A stretch of 64,000 nt of DNA from Diacronema lutheri (taxonomy: Eukaryota; Haptophyta; Pavlovophyceae; Pavlovales; Pavlovaceae). The translations under genes were made by a program, and so were the position numbers. The notes under the pieces are model-generated. The model was not told the DNA's origin and ran no database searches. It was given only the letters and a program-made list of their open reading frames with translations. The stretch spans positions 248,001 through 312,000 of the forward strand of contig JAGTXO010000035.1 of NCBI GenBank assembly GCA_019448385.1. The letters run 5' to 3'. Below are positions 52,030-61,876 of this stretch, in pieces. Every line of letters starts with the position of its first letter. Positions within the stretch are counted from its first letter, which is position 1.

Positions 52030-52515
52030 TCAGGCAAAGCCGACGTACAATCCAACGAGCGCCATCGGGACCGACACGTAGATCGGCAGCCGGTTCATCA
52101 GCGTCTTGGACCCAAACGCCTGGAAGAGGCTGAGGCTGGCGCTGAGCGCAAACCACGTCGCGAGCGCTTGCGTGAGGATGAGCGGATCCATCCCGCCCTG
52201 CACCTTGGCGAACACGAGGAGAGCGACGAGCCACGAGTGCATCGCGGCGAACCACGTCAGCCACGGGTGTCCCTCCGCAACATTGAAGTACTTGCGCGAC
52301 GGCCTCGTCAGGACGGGTATGGCGAGCTCCACGCAAATGATACCGAGCACGGTCAGCTGGACGTTGGAGAACAGATCCGCGTCGAGGCGCCCAAGTGCTG
52401 CGCCGCCGCGAATTGCGAGCGCGCGATCGATCGGCGCGCCGCTGACGCTCGCGCGAGGAGGGAGGGGGGCGAGCGTCGGTGCGCGCGCGAGCACGAGGAT
52501 GATCGCTGGCAACAT
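52030..52515 (-). CDS. Small multipass membrane protein, unknown
   Basis: Single exon, 161 aa. A leader-like N-terminus (MLPAIILVLARAPTLAPLPP) is followed by an Arg/Ala stretch. About four hydrophobic segments follow: VQLTVLGIICVELAIPVL, FAAMHSWLVALLVFAKV, LATWFALSASLSLFQAF and IYVSVPMALVGLYVGFA. Targeting to the plastid envelope or thylakoid is possible given the leader and the divergent partner, which also has a plastid-like leader. No family is recognised. The start codon is only 32 bp from that of the PrmA-like gene. Confidence 0.65.
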   Translation of the reverse strand: MLPAIILVLARAPTLAPLPPRASVSGAPIDRALAIRGGAALGRLDADLFSNVQLTVLGIICVELAIPVLTRPSRKYFNVAEGHPWLTWFAAMHSWLVALLVFAKVQGGMDPLILTQALATWFALSASLSLFQAFGSKTLMNRLPIYVSVPMALVGLYVGFA

Positions 52516-52547
52516 ATTCCCGTCCGTCCAATCGAACTTTTTGAAAA
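52516..52547. promoter_or_regulatory. 32-bp divergent spacer, membrane protein / PrmA-like
   Basis: The shortest head-to-head spacer in the window, AT-rich (CAATCGAACTTTTTGAAAA). The two transcripts must have very short leaders or overlap antisense at their 5' ends. Confidence 0.5.
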
Positions 52548-53162
52548 ATGGCAGCAGCGCTCCTCGCGGCGTTCACCTTCGCCTCGTCGTTCGCCCCGCT
52601 TGAGGTTGGCAGGCTGCGCGTCGCGCCGGCGCGCGTGGCGGCGCCGCCGCTGGTCCCGGGTTGCACGCAGGTGCTCCTCGACGCTGACGAGTTCACCTTC
52701 CTCGCGACGACGCGTGGCGACCTCCACGCGAGCACGAGCATGCTCCTCTCGTGGCTCGAGGAGCTGCGGCCGTCAGCGCCTGCGGGCCGATGCCTCGATT
52801 ACGGCTGCGGCTCGGGCGTGCTTGGAATTGTCGCGCTCCGCCTCGGCGTGGTCGATTACGCCGTCCTCACCGACGTCTCCGAAGGCGCGGTCGCATGCGC
52901 GCGGGGCAATGCGGAACTGAACGGCGTGGGCACTCGGTGCGAGTGCGTCGCGAATCTGCCGTCCATTTCACGGCCGGTGCCGAGCGCGCACGTGTGCGTG
53001 GCCAACATGCTCGCCGGCCCGTTGTGCAGCGTGGCGCTCGATATCGCAGGCAGGGCGCTGCCCAACTGCCAGCTCGCGCTTTCAGGATTCAGGCGCGCCG
53101 AGCTCCCGGCGATCAGCGCAGCGTACGAGCCACACTTTGAGCTCGAACCTCTCACTCCCCCC

Positions 53163-53208
<46 letters not shown>

Positions 53209-53309
53209 TGGGTGGAGCATTAGAGCAGGATGGCTGGATGCGGCTGTGCGGCAGGAGGCGTGACAGCGCGGTCATGCTCGACAGCCTTTCCGACAGCGCC
53301 ATCATGTGA
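52548..53309 (+). CDS. PrmA-type ribosomal protein L11 methyltransferase, probably plastid
   Basis: Single exon, 253 aa. A leader (MAAALLAAFTFASSFAPLEV) fits a signal peptide with a Phe-Ala-Pro transit start. Class I SAM methyltransferase motifs are HASTSMLLSWLEEL, CLDYGCGSGVLGIVALRLG, and the PrmA-specific VCVANMLAGPLCSVALDIAG. The C-terminal strand FELEP...EQDGWMRLCGRRRD matches the PrmA ending F.L.P...EWCRI.G. PrmA trimethylates bL11; here the plastid or mitochondrial ribosome is the likely target. It lacks the bacterial N-terminal substrate domain. A 45-C run inserts poly-Pro between the last two strands, an odd location for a conserved fold. It converges with the next gene; stops are 25 bp apart. 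Confidence 0.82.
53164..53208 (+). repeat. C45 homopolymer inside the PrmA-like coding sequence
   Basis: Forty-five consecutive C encode 15 Pro. The frame is kept on both sides: FELEP before and EQDGWMRLCGR after both belong to the methyltransferase. Its true length is uncertain because of polymerase or sequencing slippage. Confidence 0.85.
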
Positions 53310-53334
53310 CGCTTGCGCACAAAAGGCCAGCGCA

Positions 53335-56300
53335 TCACGGCCGCGATTCCGAGATCTGCGCCGCCGACGCGGTGGTGGTAGACATGGCCCTGACCTGGTC
53401 CACATCTTTGAACGCCAGGTCGTCCGCACTGTCGCGCACGTAGGCGCGCACGCGCAGCTGCGCCCAGAGCCTGAAGACGGCGAGGTTGGCGCACGACACA
53501 AACCAGACCAGGATGACAACTCGGCCTGCGGGCAGGAAGAGGTTGGTCCAGTCGCCGTCGAGCTGCTCGTCGATCGAATCGGTCATCTCGAAAGGCGCGA
53601 AACACAGGCTGTGGTAGGGCGTGCGCGTGCGCGCGCGCAGGCAGATCGTGAGCGGCCGACCTCTGGCCGTGCGGCCACGCAGCGCCGCGCGGTGGCGGCG
53701 TGCAACGGCGCGCGCCACGCGCGGCGCGGCGCGTGCGTCGCGCTCGGCCCGCGCCGAGCCCGCCCGCCCACCTGCCAAAGAACTGGGCAGCATAGCACGC
53801 GACAATTTGGAGAGCGGCGCCAAGGGCGAGGTTGGCGCGCATCCACCATGGCATTGGCCGCGCCGACCGGGCGCGCGTCCGCGCCCACGCCGTCGCGGCG
53901 CCAAAGATGCGCGCCGCCTCCTCCTTGCGGCGTTCCAGGGCATCAACTTCCTCGTCGCGCGGCAGCTTCTCGAGCTCGTCGCGGTACTTTTCCGCAGTGT
54001 CCTGCACGCGCGCCGCCGCGGCGCGCCATGACGCGCGCGCGCGTGCGTCACATCGCGTGGCGCGCGCGCGGGCGCGTGCGCGCGCGCGTGCGTGCGCGCG
54101 CCGTCGGGCCGCACCTCGATGAAGTAGGCGGAGGCGACGAGCGTGACGAACATGACCGCCGACGCGATCCCGAGCGTCATTGATGAGACAGAGGCCCACA
54201 CGCCGCCTTCCGATCTGCGCAGCTGCGACGCGCCCGCGACCGTCACGGCGGCGATGACGACGAGGACGGGCGTCGTGCCCAGGAGCATCGACGCGGCGTT
54301 GAGTCGGAGGATGCCGCAGCAGACGGAGGTGGGCCAGTCGGGCCCGCCGACGAGGATGCACACCTTGCCCACGCCCCAGCCGGGTGTCGCCAGCAGCTTC
54401 CGGATCGCGCGCGTCGTCGTCGAGTTGACGCCGATGAGCGCTCGCACGGACGTGAGGCCGCCCATCCGCTGCCCGATGATCTTCTGCTGGACGAGGCTCG
54501 CGGTGAGCTTGAGGCCAAAAGAGGTGGCGATGGAGAGGGCCACGCCCTGCCAGAAGGGCACGAAGCGCGGGATGAGGAACGAGGCCATCAGGTAGACGGC
54601 AAAGCCGGGCACTGGCGGGATTAGGAAGAGGACCATGCCGACGGCTATCACCACGCCAAGAACGACCCCGAGCCCGACTTGCGCGCGCAGGAGCGCGTCG
54701 ATCAGCCACGCGACGAAGACGTTGGTCAGCTTGCCAAAGCCGACGTTCATTACCATGAAAAAGATGCCCACCCAGATCGCCTTCGAGAGGACCGACGTCC
54801 ACGCCCACACGGCCACCTGTCCCCACAGCTGCCCAGCGGCGTCCGTCAGCCACGCCGACCGCACGACGCGCACGGACGTGCGCACGTCGAACGTTTCGCT
54901 CTCTCCCCTCCGCAGCCAGAGGAGCACACGCAGCCGCTGCTTGATGGTCGCGATGGCGAAGAAGGCGACGCACGGCACGCAGCCGCCAAAGACGAGCAGC
55001 GCGCGCGCCCAATCGTTGAGCAGTGACGCATAGCTGACTCAGAGAAAACCGGGAAAAAGGGGAAAAAAGGGTTTGTGGTCGGACCGAGCGGGCGCGCGCG
55101 CGCGGCCGCTCGGCCGTGGCGTGCGACGTAGCGGCCGCGCTTTCAACGCGCAAGGGCGAAGGCGCGTGCGCGCGCGCGCGCACGCTCTCTTGAGGAGCGG
55201 CACGTTCATCATCTTGGCGTGCACGACGGCCCAGCCGACCGTGTACGCGACGAGAGCGGCCATCGAGACGAGCGCGGCGAGGGCGAAGAGGAGGACCGTG
55301 TTGGCGAGCGCGGCGTTCGCACCGGAGACGGCCGCCTGTATGTACATCGCGCCGCCCGCGAGGATTGCGACGCCGACGAAGATGCGCACGACGATGTGCA
55401 GCGACTTGCGAGTACGTGGCTTAGCGGAGAGTGCGAGGAGGTGGAAGATGAGCGCAGAGGTCGTGTTCAGCAGGCCGGCAGCCAACGGCGAGAAGTAGAG
55501 GATTGCGGCGGGCAGGCACGTCGGCGCGTCTGGGTCGCACAGCATCAGCGCGTAGTAGGCGCGGCGCGTGCCGCCCGACCAGACCTCGCCCGAGATTGCG
55601 AGCCACACAATCCAACCGACAGACATTGCTAGCCCGCCGAGCAGCGTCGGCCACGCGGCCGTGACGAGGAAGCGCTCCATCGAGACGGCCGCGTAGAGCG
55701 TCGCGCGCAGCATGAAGAGGCACGCAAACACGACGAACACATACACGACGAGCGGCGCCTGCGGGTACGCGCCCACGGCGAGGACGAGGCCGATGAGCAC
55801 GAGCAGCAGCGCGGCGCCAAAGCCCATGGCGGACAAGGCGCGCCAGGCGCCGCCCCAGTGGCGCCAGAGGTGCGCGTCGAACAGGTAGAGGAGGAGCGCG
55901 AGCAGCACGCCCGCCCAGCCGACCGTGTACGCGAAAAACGAGAGTGGTTGCAGCGAACGGAAGCTGAGGGGGCGCGGCGGCCGTGCGCGGGCGCGGCGCG
56001 CGCGGCGCGCGCGTGAGCGCGCGCGGCGGCCGGCCGGCCGGCGCACGCGCGGCGGCGCGCGCACATCTCGTCACCATAGCCCGGCGCGGTGAAGAGGAGG
56101 AGGAACGTCAACTGGTGCAGCACGCAGAAGAGCACGAGCGAGCACGTCTCGAGCAGCGTGAGCGGCCGGAAGAGCACGTAATCAAACCCCGACTTGAGCA
56201 TTGTCCCGCCTTGCTGCGCCAGCAGCCGGCTGCGCGAAGAGTGGCCACGGAACACGCGCTGGATGCGTGTGGCGGCGATACCCCAGTGCGTCGGCGCGCT

Positions 56301-56423
56301 CGCCTGCAGCGTGCGCGGCGACGTGGTCTGCAGCATGTCGAGCAGCCGCGCGGTTGCGCTCGTTGGCGGCCGCGTGGCGGACCCCGCCGGGCCGGGCGCG
56401 ACGCGCGTTGGGTACGAGCCCAT
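53335..56423 (-). CDS. Multipass membrane protein with IQ motif and VTT/DedA-like segment
   Basis: Five exons, transcribed 56423..56065, 55963..55184, 55033..54115, 54001..53772, 53608..53335; 853 aa; all phases agree. Near residue 55 IAATRIQRVFRGHSSRSRLL is an IQ calmodulin-binding motif. About ten or more TM segments follow (LETCSLVLFCVLHQLTFLLL, LSFFAYTVGWAGVLLALLLY and others). The region VLFLIPPVPGFAVYLMASFL...PFWQGVALSIATSFGLKLTA resembles the re-entrant loop and helix of VTT/DedA-type proteins, a weak match. A cytoplasmic linker (KYRDELEKLPRDEEVDALER) precedes the last TM pair. Function is unknown; calcium/calmodulin-regulated lipid or solute transport is speculation. The ATG at 56423 is the first Met before the IQ motif; longer frames exist. 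Confidence 0.7.
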
Positions 56424-56802
56424 CAGGGCCCCGCCGGGGTCGCCACTCTTGAAAGCGACGTGGACCCCCGACGGGTCGGCGTGCGAATCCGACCCCGCCG
56501 TCGTCGTTGCGCGCGTGCGACTCCGACCCGGTGAGGCGGACAGGCCTGTCCGCCGAAATACCCCGGGAGAGAGTCTGTTGTGGGAAAGCCGGAAATTGGG
56601 AAAGGCTCGACTTGAAAGAAAGTAATTGGCCCTTTGTTGGAGCTCCGAAACGGCAACGGCCCCAACGCCCTCGTGCACCCCAGTGCACGGTGGCCCCGTG
56701 TGGCCCTTCCGCGCTCTGCGCGCTCGAGGCGCGCCGCTGGGCGAGCTGCAGCGGCGTCCGGACCGCGTCGGGCGAGAAGAGCCCGCCTGCTGCGTCATGC
56801 GA
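56424..56802. other. Intergenic region between the IQ protein and bL20m
   Basis: 379 bp upstream of one minus-strand gene and downstream of another. It holds a perfect 20-bp palindrome at 56535-56554 and, read on the minus strand, CAAAGGGCCAATTAC near 56632, resembling the AAGGGCC strings at other starts. No gene is seen. Confidence 0.5.
56535..56554. repeat. Perfect 20-bp palindrome
   Basis: GGCGGACAGGCCTGTCCGCC reads the same on both strands. It sits 112 bp upstream of the IQ-protein ATG and could be a dimeric factor site or a cruciform (inference). Confidence 0.9.
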
Positions 56803-57454
56803 TCACTGCGGGATCGCGCCGTCCGCCGCGCGCGCGCGCGTCCCCAGGCTCGCCGCCTTTCGCTCGAGCGCGCCGCGCGCCTCGGTGATCACGGCGCGGA
56901 ACGAGTAGGGCTCCTGGATGGCGAGCTGCGAGAGGACCTTGCGATTGAGCCCGATCCGCGCGAGCGTGAGCCCGTTGATCAGCTGCGAGTAGCGCATGTT
57001 GTACTCGCGCGCGCCCGCGTTGAGCTGCATGATCCAGCCCTTGCGCGCGTCGCCTGCGGTGCGCGGCGCGCGCGGGCACGAAGGCGCGCGGCCATACGAT
57101 GCGGCGTAAGCGGACGCAAGCCGTGGCGCGCGGCATGGTGCCGCCGCGCGATGCGGGCGGCACGAAGCCGCGCGGTGCGCGCACGTCGCGGCGCGCTCTC
57201 TCTCTCGCGTGCGCGCGCGCACGTTTCTTGAGACGGCGGCTGATGTACGAGTACTGCAGCGCCTTCTCGACGCGCTGGCGCGCGAGCCGCCAGCAGTTCT
57301 TCGACCGACCGCGGTAGCCCTTGGCCATGCGGAGTATCGTCTCCTTGCGCGTCGTGAGCTCGCGCGCGGGCTGCGCAAGCAGCAACGCGGGCCGGAGCGC
57401 GGAGGTGCGCGCGGAGATGCGCGTGGCCAGGCTGCCGAGGAGCGCGCAAAACAT
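56803..57454 (-). CDS. Mitochondrial ribosomal protein bL20m
   Basis: Two exons, transcribed 57454..57223 and 57053..56803; 160 aa. A presequence ([20 protein letters not shown]) is Arg/Ser-rich and mitochondrial-like. It is followed by bL20 proper: [40 protein letters not shown], then across the junction [40 protein letters not shown] and [18 protein letters not shown]. The match to bacterial L20 (MARVKRG...YAYRDRRQRKR.FR.LWI.RINAA) is clear. bL20 is an early 23S rRNA-binding assembly protein. A plastid location cannot be fully excluded, but no signal peptide is seen. It is head-to-head with a RAP-domain gene. Confidence 0.93.
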
Positions 57455-57581
57455 GCCGTGCCGCCTTCGCCCTCGCGTGCGCGCCCGTCTGGTCCGCCGA
57501 GCGTCTGCTTGTCTGCTCGAGAGTGCGCCCCTGCTTTTAACGGTGGCAGCGCGGAGGTGTGCGGAAAAGGGCCGCGTGGAC
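57455..57581. promoter_or_regulatory. Divergent promoter, bL20m / RAP protein
   Basis: 127 bp between opposed ATGs. GGAAAAGGGCCG lies at 57563-57574, 8 bp before the RAP-protein ATG, another instance of the AAGGGCCG string. Confidence 0.45.
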
Positions 57582-59891
57582 ATGTTCCGGCGCGTGTGGG
57601 CGTCAGCCGCCGGCCGCGGCGCGGCGCTCGCGCTGCTCGCGGCGCCGCGCGCACATCTTGTCGCGCTCAAGCCGGGGCGCGTCCGCCGCCTTGCGCTGCA
57701 GGCCGTGCAGGGCGTGCGCACCGTCCGGCCCGCACACGCCGGCGCCGGCGCGGACGTCGCTCGGCACGCGCGGCTCGCCGCGCCCGTGGCCGCCGCACCC
57801 GCGAGCGCGTCGACGCGCTGGGCGCCTGCGTGGCGAATCAACGAGCGGCTCAAGGCCGCGCCCGACGCGCGCTGCATCTTCGCAATCGTCGACGAGCACG
57901 CGCGCACGCCGCTCTCGCCGTCCAACGTGTGCACCGCGTGGCACCGGCTCGGCCGCGCGCTCATGCACCTGGGCGCGGACGAGCGCGCGCGCGTGCTCGG
58001 CGCGCACGAACGGACGCTCAACCAAATGCGTCGTTTTGTCGAGCGAGACGGCGCCGCCATGCGCCCCGCCCAGCTCGCCGCAACCGCGTACGGCCTCGCT
58101 CGGACGGGCGAGCCGCATGCGAGAGCGCTCCTGCCCCTCATCGCCGGGCTCGCCGCGAGCCGGCTGGACGAGTGCGGCGCGCGCGAGCTGGCCAACCTGG
58201 CGTGGTCGCTGGCGAACGCCGGCCTCACCGACCACCCGCTCCTCGAGCGCATCCTCCCGCGCGCGCTCGCGTGGTTGCCGACGCTCCACGCAGACGAGCT
58301 CACCCTGCTCATCTCCGCGTACGCGCAGCGCGGCCCGCGCGGGCAGCAGCCGCAGCCGCACGCGGCGCAGTCGCCGGCAAAAGCGGCGACGGGCGCGTCC
58401 ACGTACAGCGCCACTTCGCTCCACGAGGCCGCGCTCCTCCGCGCCGGCGCCGAGCGCGCTCGCGAGCTCGCACCTGAGCTCGCGCCGTGGCACATCTCGA
58501 CACTCCTTCTGGCCTTTGCCTCGCACGCGCATTATCGCGGCGCGGCGGGCGCGGGCGGCGACCACGGTGGCGGTGGCGGTGTCGAGCGTGACGACGAAGG
58601 CACCGACGCGGGCGACGCGCAGCCTGTCTTCGCCGCCGGCGCCAGCGCGTGCGCGCTCGACGGCCAATCATGCCTGTCGCTCCCGGCGCGCGCGCTCTTC
58701 CGCACGATTGCAAAGCAGCAGATCGGCCAGCTGGACGCCTTCTCGCCGCGCGACCTTTCGATGCTCGTGTGGGCTTTTGCCTTCTCGCGCACCGCCCACC
58801 GCAAGCTCTTCGACGTCGCCTGCGCGGTCGCGACGCCGCAGCTGGGCGCGTACCCGTGCGACGCCCTTGCGCAGCTGCTCTGGGCGGTGTCGCGCGCGGG
58901 CTACTTCTCCCCGGGCACGTCGCCGCAGCGCGTCGCGCTGTACGAGAGGGCGGCGGCGGTGGCGAGCCAGCGCATCGACCAGATGAGCTGGCCCACCGCG
59001 CTCCTCCTCTTCCGCGCCTTCGTGAGCGTGCCGTCCGTTCAAACGGCGCCATACACCCTCGCCCTCGCCGAGCACGCGCTGCCGAGGCTGCGCAGGCTTG
59101 ACGACCGTTTTTTTTCCTATCTGCTCTGGTCATTCACCGAGCTGAACGTGCGGCCGCCCAAGCTCCTCGCCGCGCTCAGCGCCGAGGTGCAGCGCCGCGC
59201 GCACACCCTCGAGCCCGGCACGCTCGCGCAGATAGCGAGCGCAACGACGGTGCTCGGCATCGCGCACCCACCGGTCCGCGCCGCGCTCGTGCGCGCGATC
59301 AACGCGATCCCGGACCGCGCGGTGCGCGAGCTGTCGACGCCGACGCTGACGCAGCTGCACATCTTCGCGTGGGAGACCGAGTACGCGAGCGCGCACGCCG
59401 GCGCGGCAGACGCGCACACGCCCATGTCTGCAGCGCGCGCCGGCCGCGTGGCCGTGACGCCGCTCGCCGTGCGCGCTGACCTGCGCGCGGCGGCGGAGTC
59501 GGCAATGGTCGCGGGCGTGCGACCGACCTCGTCATACTACCACCTCCTCTTCTCCCAGTCGCTCGAAGCTCTCGGCGTGCCTCACGAGAACGAGCACGTC
59601 GTGAGCGACCTCGGCCTCGGCTACTGCGTCGACGTCGCCCTGCTGCATGCTCGTGTCGCGATCGAGATCAACGGGCCGGTGCACTACGACTGCGCGCGCA
59701 TGCTGCTGCCGCGAACCGTGCTCAAGCACCGCCTGCTCCGCCGTGCGGGTTGGAGCGTCCTGAGCGTGCCCCATTACGATTGGGTCCGGCTCACTGAGCC
59801 GAACAAGCGGAACGCTTACGTGTGCGCGCTGCTCGACGCGCTGCCCGGCGGAGTGGCAGCGGCGAGCGCGGCAAGCAGCTCGCACAGGTAG
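57582..59891 (+). CDS. RAP-domain organellar RNA-binding protein (FASTK/OPR-like)
   Basis: Single exon, 769 aa from [13 protein letters not shown]; the frame is open further upstream but would overlap bL20m. The basic N-terminus is a mitochondrial or plastid transit candidate. The body is helical repeats typical of FASTK/OPR-RAP proteins: [76 protein letters not shown] and [18 protein letters not shown]. The C-terminal RAP domain (about 690-760) has [20 protein letters not shown] and [20 protein letters not shown], with the PD-(D/E)XK-like D...E.N.P.H arrangement. Such proteins process or stabilise organellar RNAs. Sharing a promoter region with bL20m suggests co-expression for mitochondrial gene expression (inference). 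Confidence 0.88.
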   Translation: MFRRVWASAAGRGAALALLAAPRAHLVALKPGRVRRLALQAVQGVRTVRPAHAGAGADVARHARLAAPVAAAPASASTRWAPAWRINERLKAAPDARCIFAIVDEHARTPLSPSNVCTAWHRLGRALMHLGADERARVLGAHERTLNQMRRFVERDGAAMRPAQLAATAYGLARTGEPHARALLPLIAGLAASRLDECGARELANLAWSLANAGLTDHPLLERILPRALAWLPTLHADELTLLISAYAQRGPRGQQPQPHAAQSPAKAATGASTYSATSLHEAALLRAGAERARELAPELAPWHISTLLLAFASHAHYRGAAGAGGDHGGGGGVERDDEGTDAGDAQPVFAAGASACALDGQSCLSLPARALFRTIAKQQIGQLDAFSPRDLSMLVWAFAFSRTAHRKLFDVACAVATPQLGAYPCDALAQLLWAVSRAGYFSPGTSPQRVALYERAAAVASQRIDQMSWPTALLLFRAFVSVPSVQTAPYTLALAEHALPRLRRLDDRFFSYLLWSFTELNVRPPKLLAALSAEVQRRAHTLEPGTLAQIASATTVLGIAHPPVRAALVRAINAIPDRAVRELSTPTLTQLHIFAWETEYASAHAGAADAHTPMSAARAGRVAVTPLAVRADLRAAAESAMVAGVRPTSSYYHLLFSQSLEALGVPHENEHVVSDLGLGYCVDVALLHARVAIEINGPVHYDCARMLLPRTVLKHRLLRRAGWSVLSVPHYDWVRLTEPNKRNAYVCALLDALPGGVAAASAASSSHR

Positions 59892-60136
59892 ATTACATTT
59901 GGACAGAGCTTCTCCTTGCCAGTGAGCCAGGTCATGCCAGTGAGCCAATGGGCCAGTTACGCCGCGGGCATTTGCCAACGGTGCTCCGCAGGAGCTTCAC
60001 CCAAGCTGACTGGCGCGCAACCCCGAGGCTGCAGCCAGTGCGGCCATCGCAAGCTTGCGTGCGGCTCGGTGGGCGGGCCGGCTGACCGGCTGACCGGCCG
60101 ATCCAACGGCAGCTCAGGCGCGCGCCGGCCAGCGGC

Positions 60137-61608
60137 TCACGCGCCCACCTTCTGCAGCTTGGGGACCATGCGCGCGTCGCAGCGCTTCTTCATCTCGGGG
60201 TCCTTCGCCGACTCGGCGGTGTAGTACTTCTGGCACTCGGCGACGTCGTCCGGCGAGCCCATGATCACCTGCAGCGCGCGGCACCGCGCGCCGCGCCGCG
60301 CGCGTGAGCGCGGCCAGAGCGGTGCGGGCGCGGCGCACGGCGCGCACCCCGCCGCCGCGCGCGGCGCGCTCGCGCGCGCGCGCGGCGTGTGCGCACCGGC
60401 ACGCGCTGGTGCACGCCCGACGGCACGATGTCCATGATGCGGTGCAGGCCGGTGACGGCCTTGCCGCCCGCCTGCTCGACGAGGAAGGACATGGGCGCGG
60501 CCTCATAGAGCAGGCGCAGCTTGCCGTTCACGTTCTTCTTGTCGCCGGCGTAGGCGAAGATGCCGCCGTAGAGGAGGGTGCGGTGGACGTCGCCCACCAT
60601 CGAGCCGATGTAGCGCGACGTGTACGCCACGCCGCTCTCGCCCTCGCCCTTCTGGATGGCGGTCACGTAGTCGCGCAGCGCGTTGTCCCAAGCCCATCGG
60701 TTGCCCTCGTTGAGCGAGTAGATCTTGCCGCGCGGCGGCAGCATGATGTCGGGGTGGGTGAGGACGAACTCGCCGTTCGACTCGTCCAGCGTGAAGCCCT
60801 GCACGCCCGCGCCGAGCGTGAAGACGAAGTGCGTCGCCGACGAGTAGAGGCAGTAGCCCGACGCGATCAGCGCGTTGCCCGGCCTGAGCGTCGACGCGAG
60901 GCACTCCTGCTCGGCGGCGGTGAGGGGCAGGCCCTCGTCGACGACGCAGGTCTGGTCGCCCTCGTCGAAGATGCCAAAGATCGTGCCCGTCGGGATGCCC
61001 GCGTCCACGTTGGACGAGCCGTCGAGCGGGTCGAAGACGGCGATGTATTTGTTGCCCTCCTCGATCACAATGTCCTTGGGGCGGTAGGCGTCGTAGTTGT
61101 CGTCCTCGTCGAGCGCGACGGGCGCGTCCTCCTCCTCGGAGGCAAGCGTTGCCATCTTGCCCGAGAACTTGAGCGCGTTCTTAAGCACGTCGTTCGTGAT
61201 GACGTCGAGCTTCTTCTGCTCCTCGCCCTGCACGTTCACCGAGCCGCCGCCGCCCTGCAGGCCGACGAGGCCCGTCATCGACGAGCGGCGAACGAGGGTG
61301 GAGATCGTCTTGCACGCGGTCTGAATTGATGCGAGGATCGACTCGAGCTCCGCCAGCTCGGGGTTGGCGCGCGCGAACTCGATCATGTAGCGCGTGAGCG
61401 TGATGCCCGTGTACGAGCACTCCTCCGAGAATTTGGGCAGCACGACGGTGCGGCCGTTGACGACGGCAGAGCCCGCCTTAGGCGCACGAGTCACGGCCAT
61501 GCGCGCAGCGCCGCGTGAGCCGTGCACCACGCGCGACGTGCGACCCACTGCCAGCGCCTCGGCGCCGCCGAGGGCGAGCGCCGCGAGGAGTGCGACGAGC
61601 CTCGCCAT
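60137..61608 (-). CDS. FBP: Plastid fructose-1,6-bisphosphatase (redox-type)
   Basis: Two exons, transcribed 61608..60397 and 60268..60137; 447 aa; the junction reads HQRVPVIMGSPDDV. A signal-like leader (MARLVALLAALALGGAEALA) plus Arg/Ala stretch fits plastid import. FBPase motifs are ITLTRYMIEFARANPEL, KKLDVITNDVLKNAL, the metal site AVFDPLDGSSNVDAGIPTGT, GKIYSLNEGN, SRYIGSMVGDVHRTLLYGGI and YEAAPMSFLVEQAGGKA. Between NVDAGIPTG and GYCLYSS, the segment TCVVDEGLPLTAAEQECLAS carries two Cys spaced like the thioredoxin-controlled pair of plant chloroplast FBPase (C...EEQ.C). A light-activated Calvin-cycle role is likely. The C-terminal extension after GSPDDV is about 37 residues. The minus-strand start is 268 bp from NDUFAF5. 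Confidence 0.95.
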
Positions 61609-61876
61609 CGCCTGTGCTTTGCAATTACGGTCGATGCGCGCTTTTCAAAAAGCGTGGGTACTACAAGTCATGGTCCCAGTCAAGTCATTCGGCGTCCAAC
61701 AGCCACCACGCGGCGATGCACGCGGCGCGCGGACGCGGTGCGTGCGCAGGATCTCAGGGCCGACCTGCGCAGGTTTCGCGCGGGCGTTGTCTTTGCGGCG
61801 TGCGCGCATGCGCGCTCGGCGCGACTGCGTAGTCATGGGCCCCTCGCATGACAGTCGACTTCCCAACCTGACGACG
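61609..61876. promoter_or_regulatory. Divergent promoter, FBPase / NDUFAF5
   Basis: 268 bp between opposed ATGs, AT-richer near the FBPase side (CTTTTCAAAAAGCG around 61640, a short palindrome). No other element is recognised. Confidence 0.45.
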
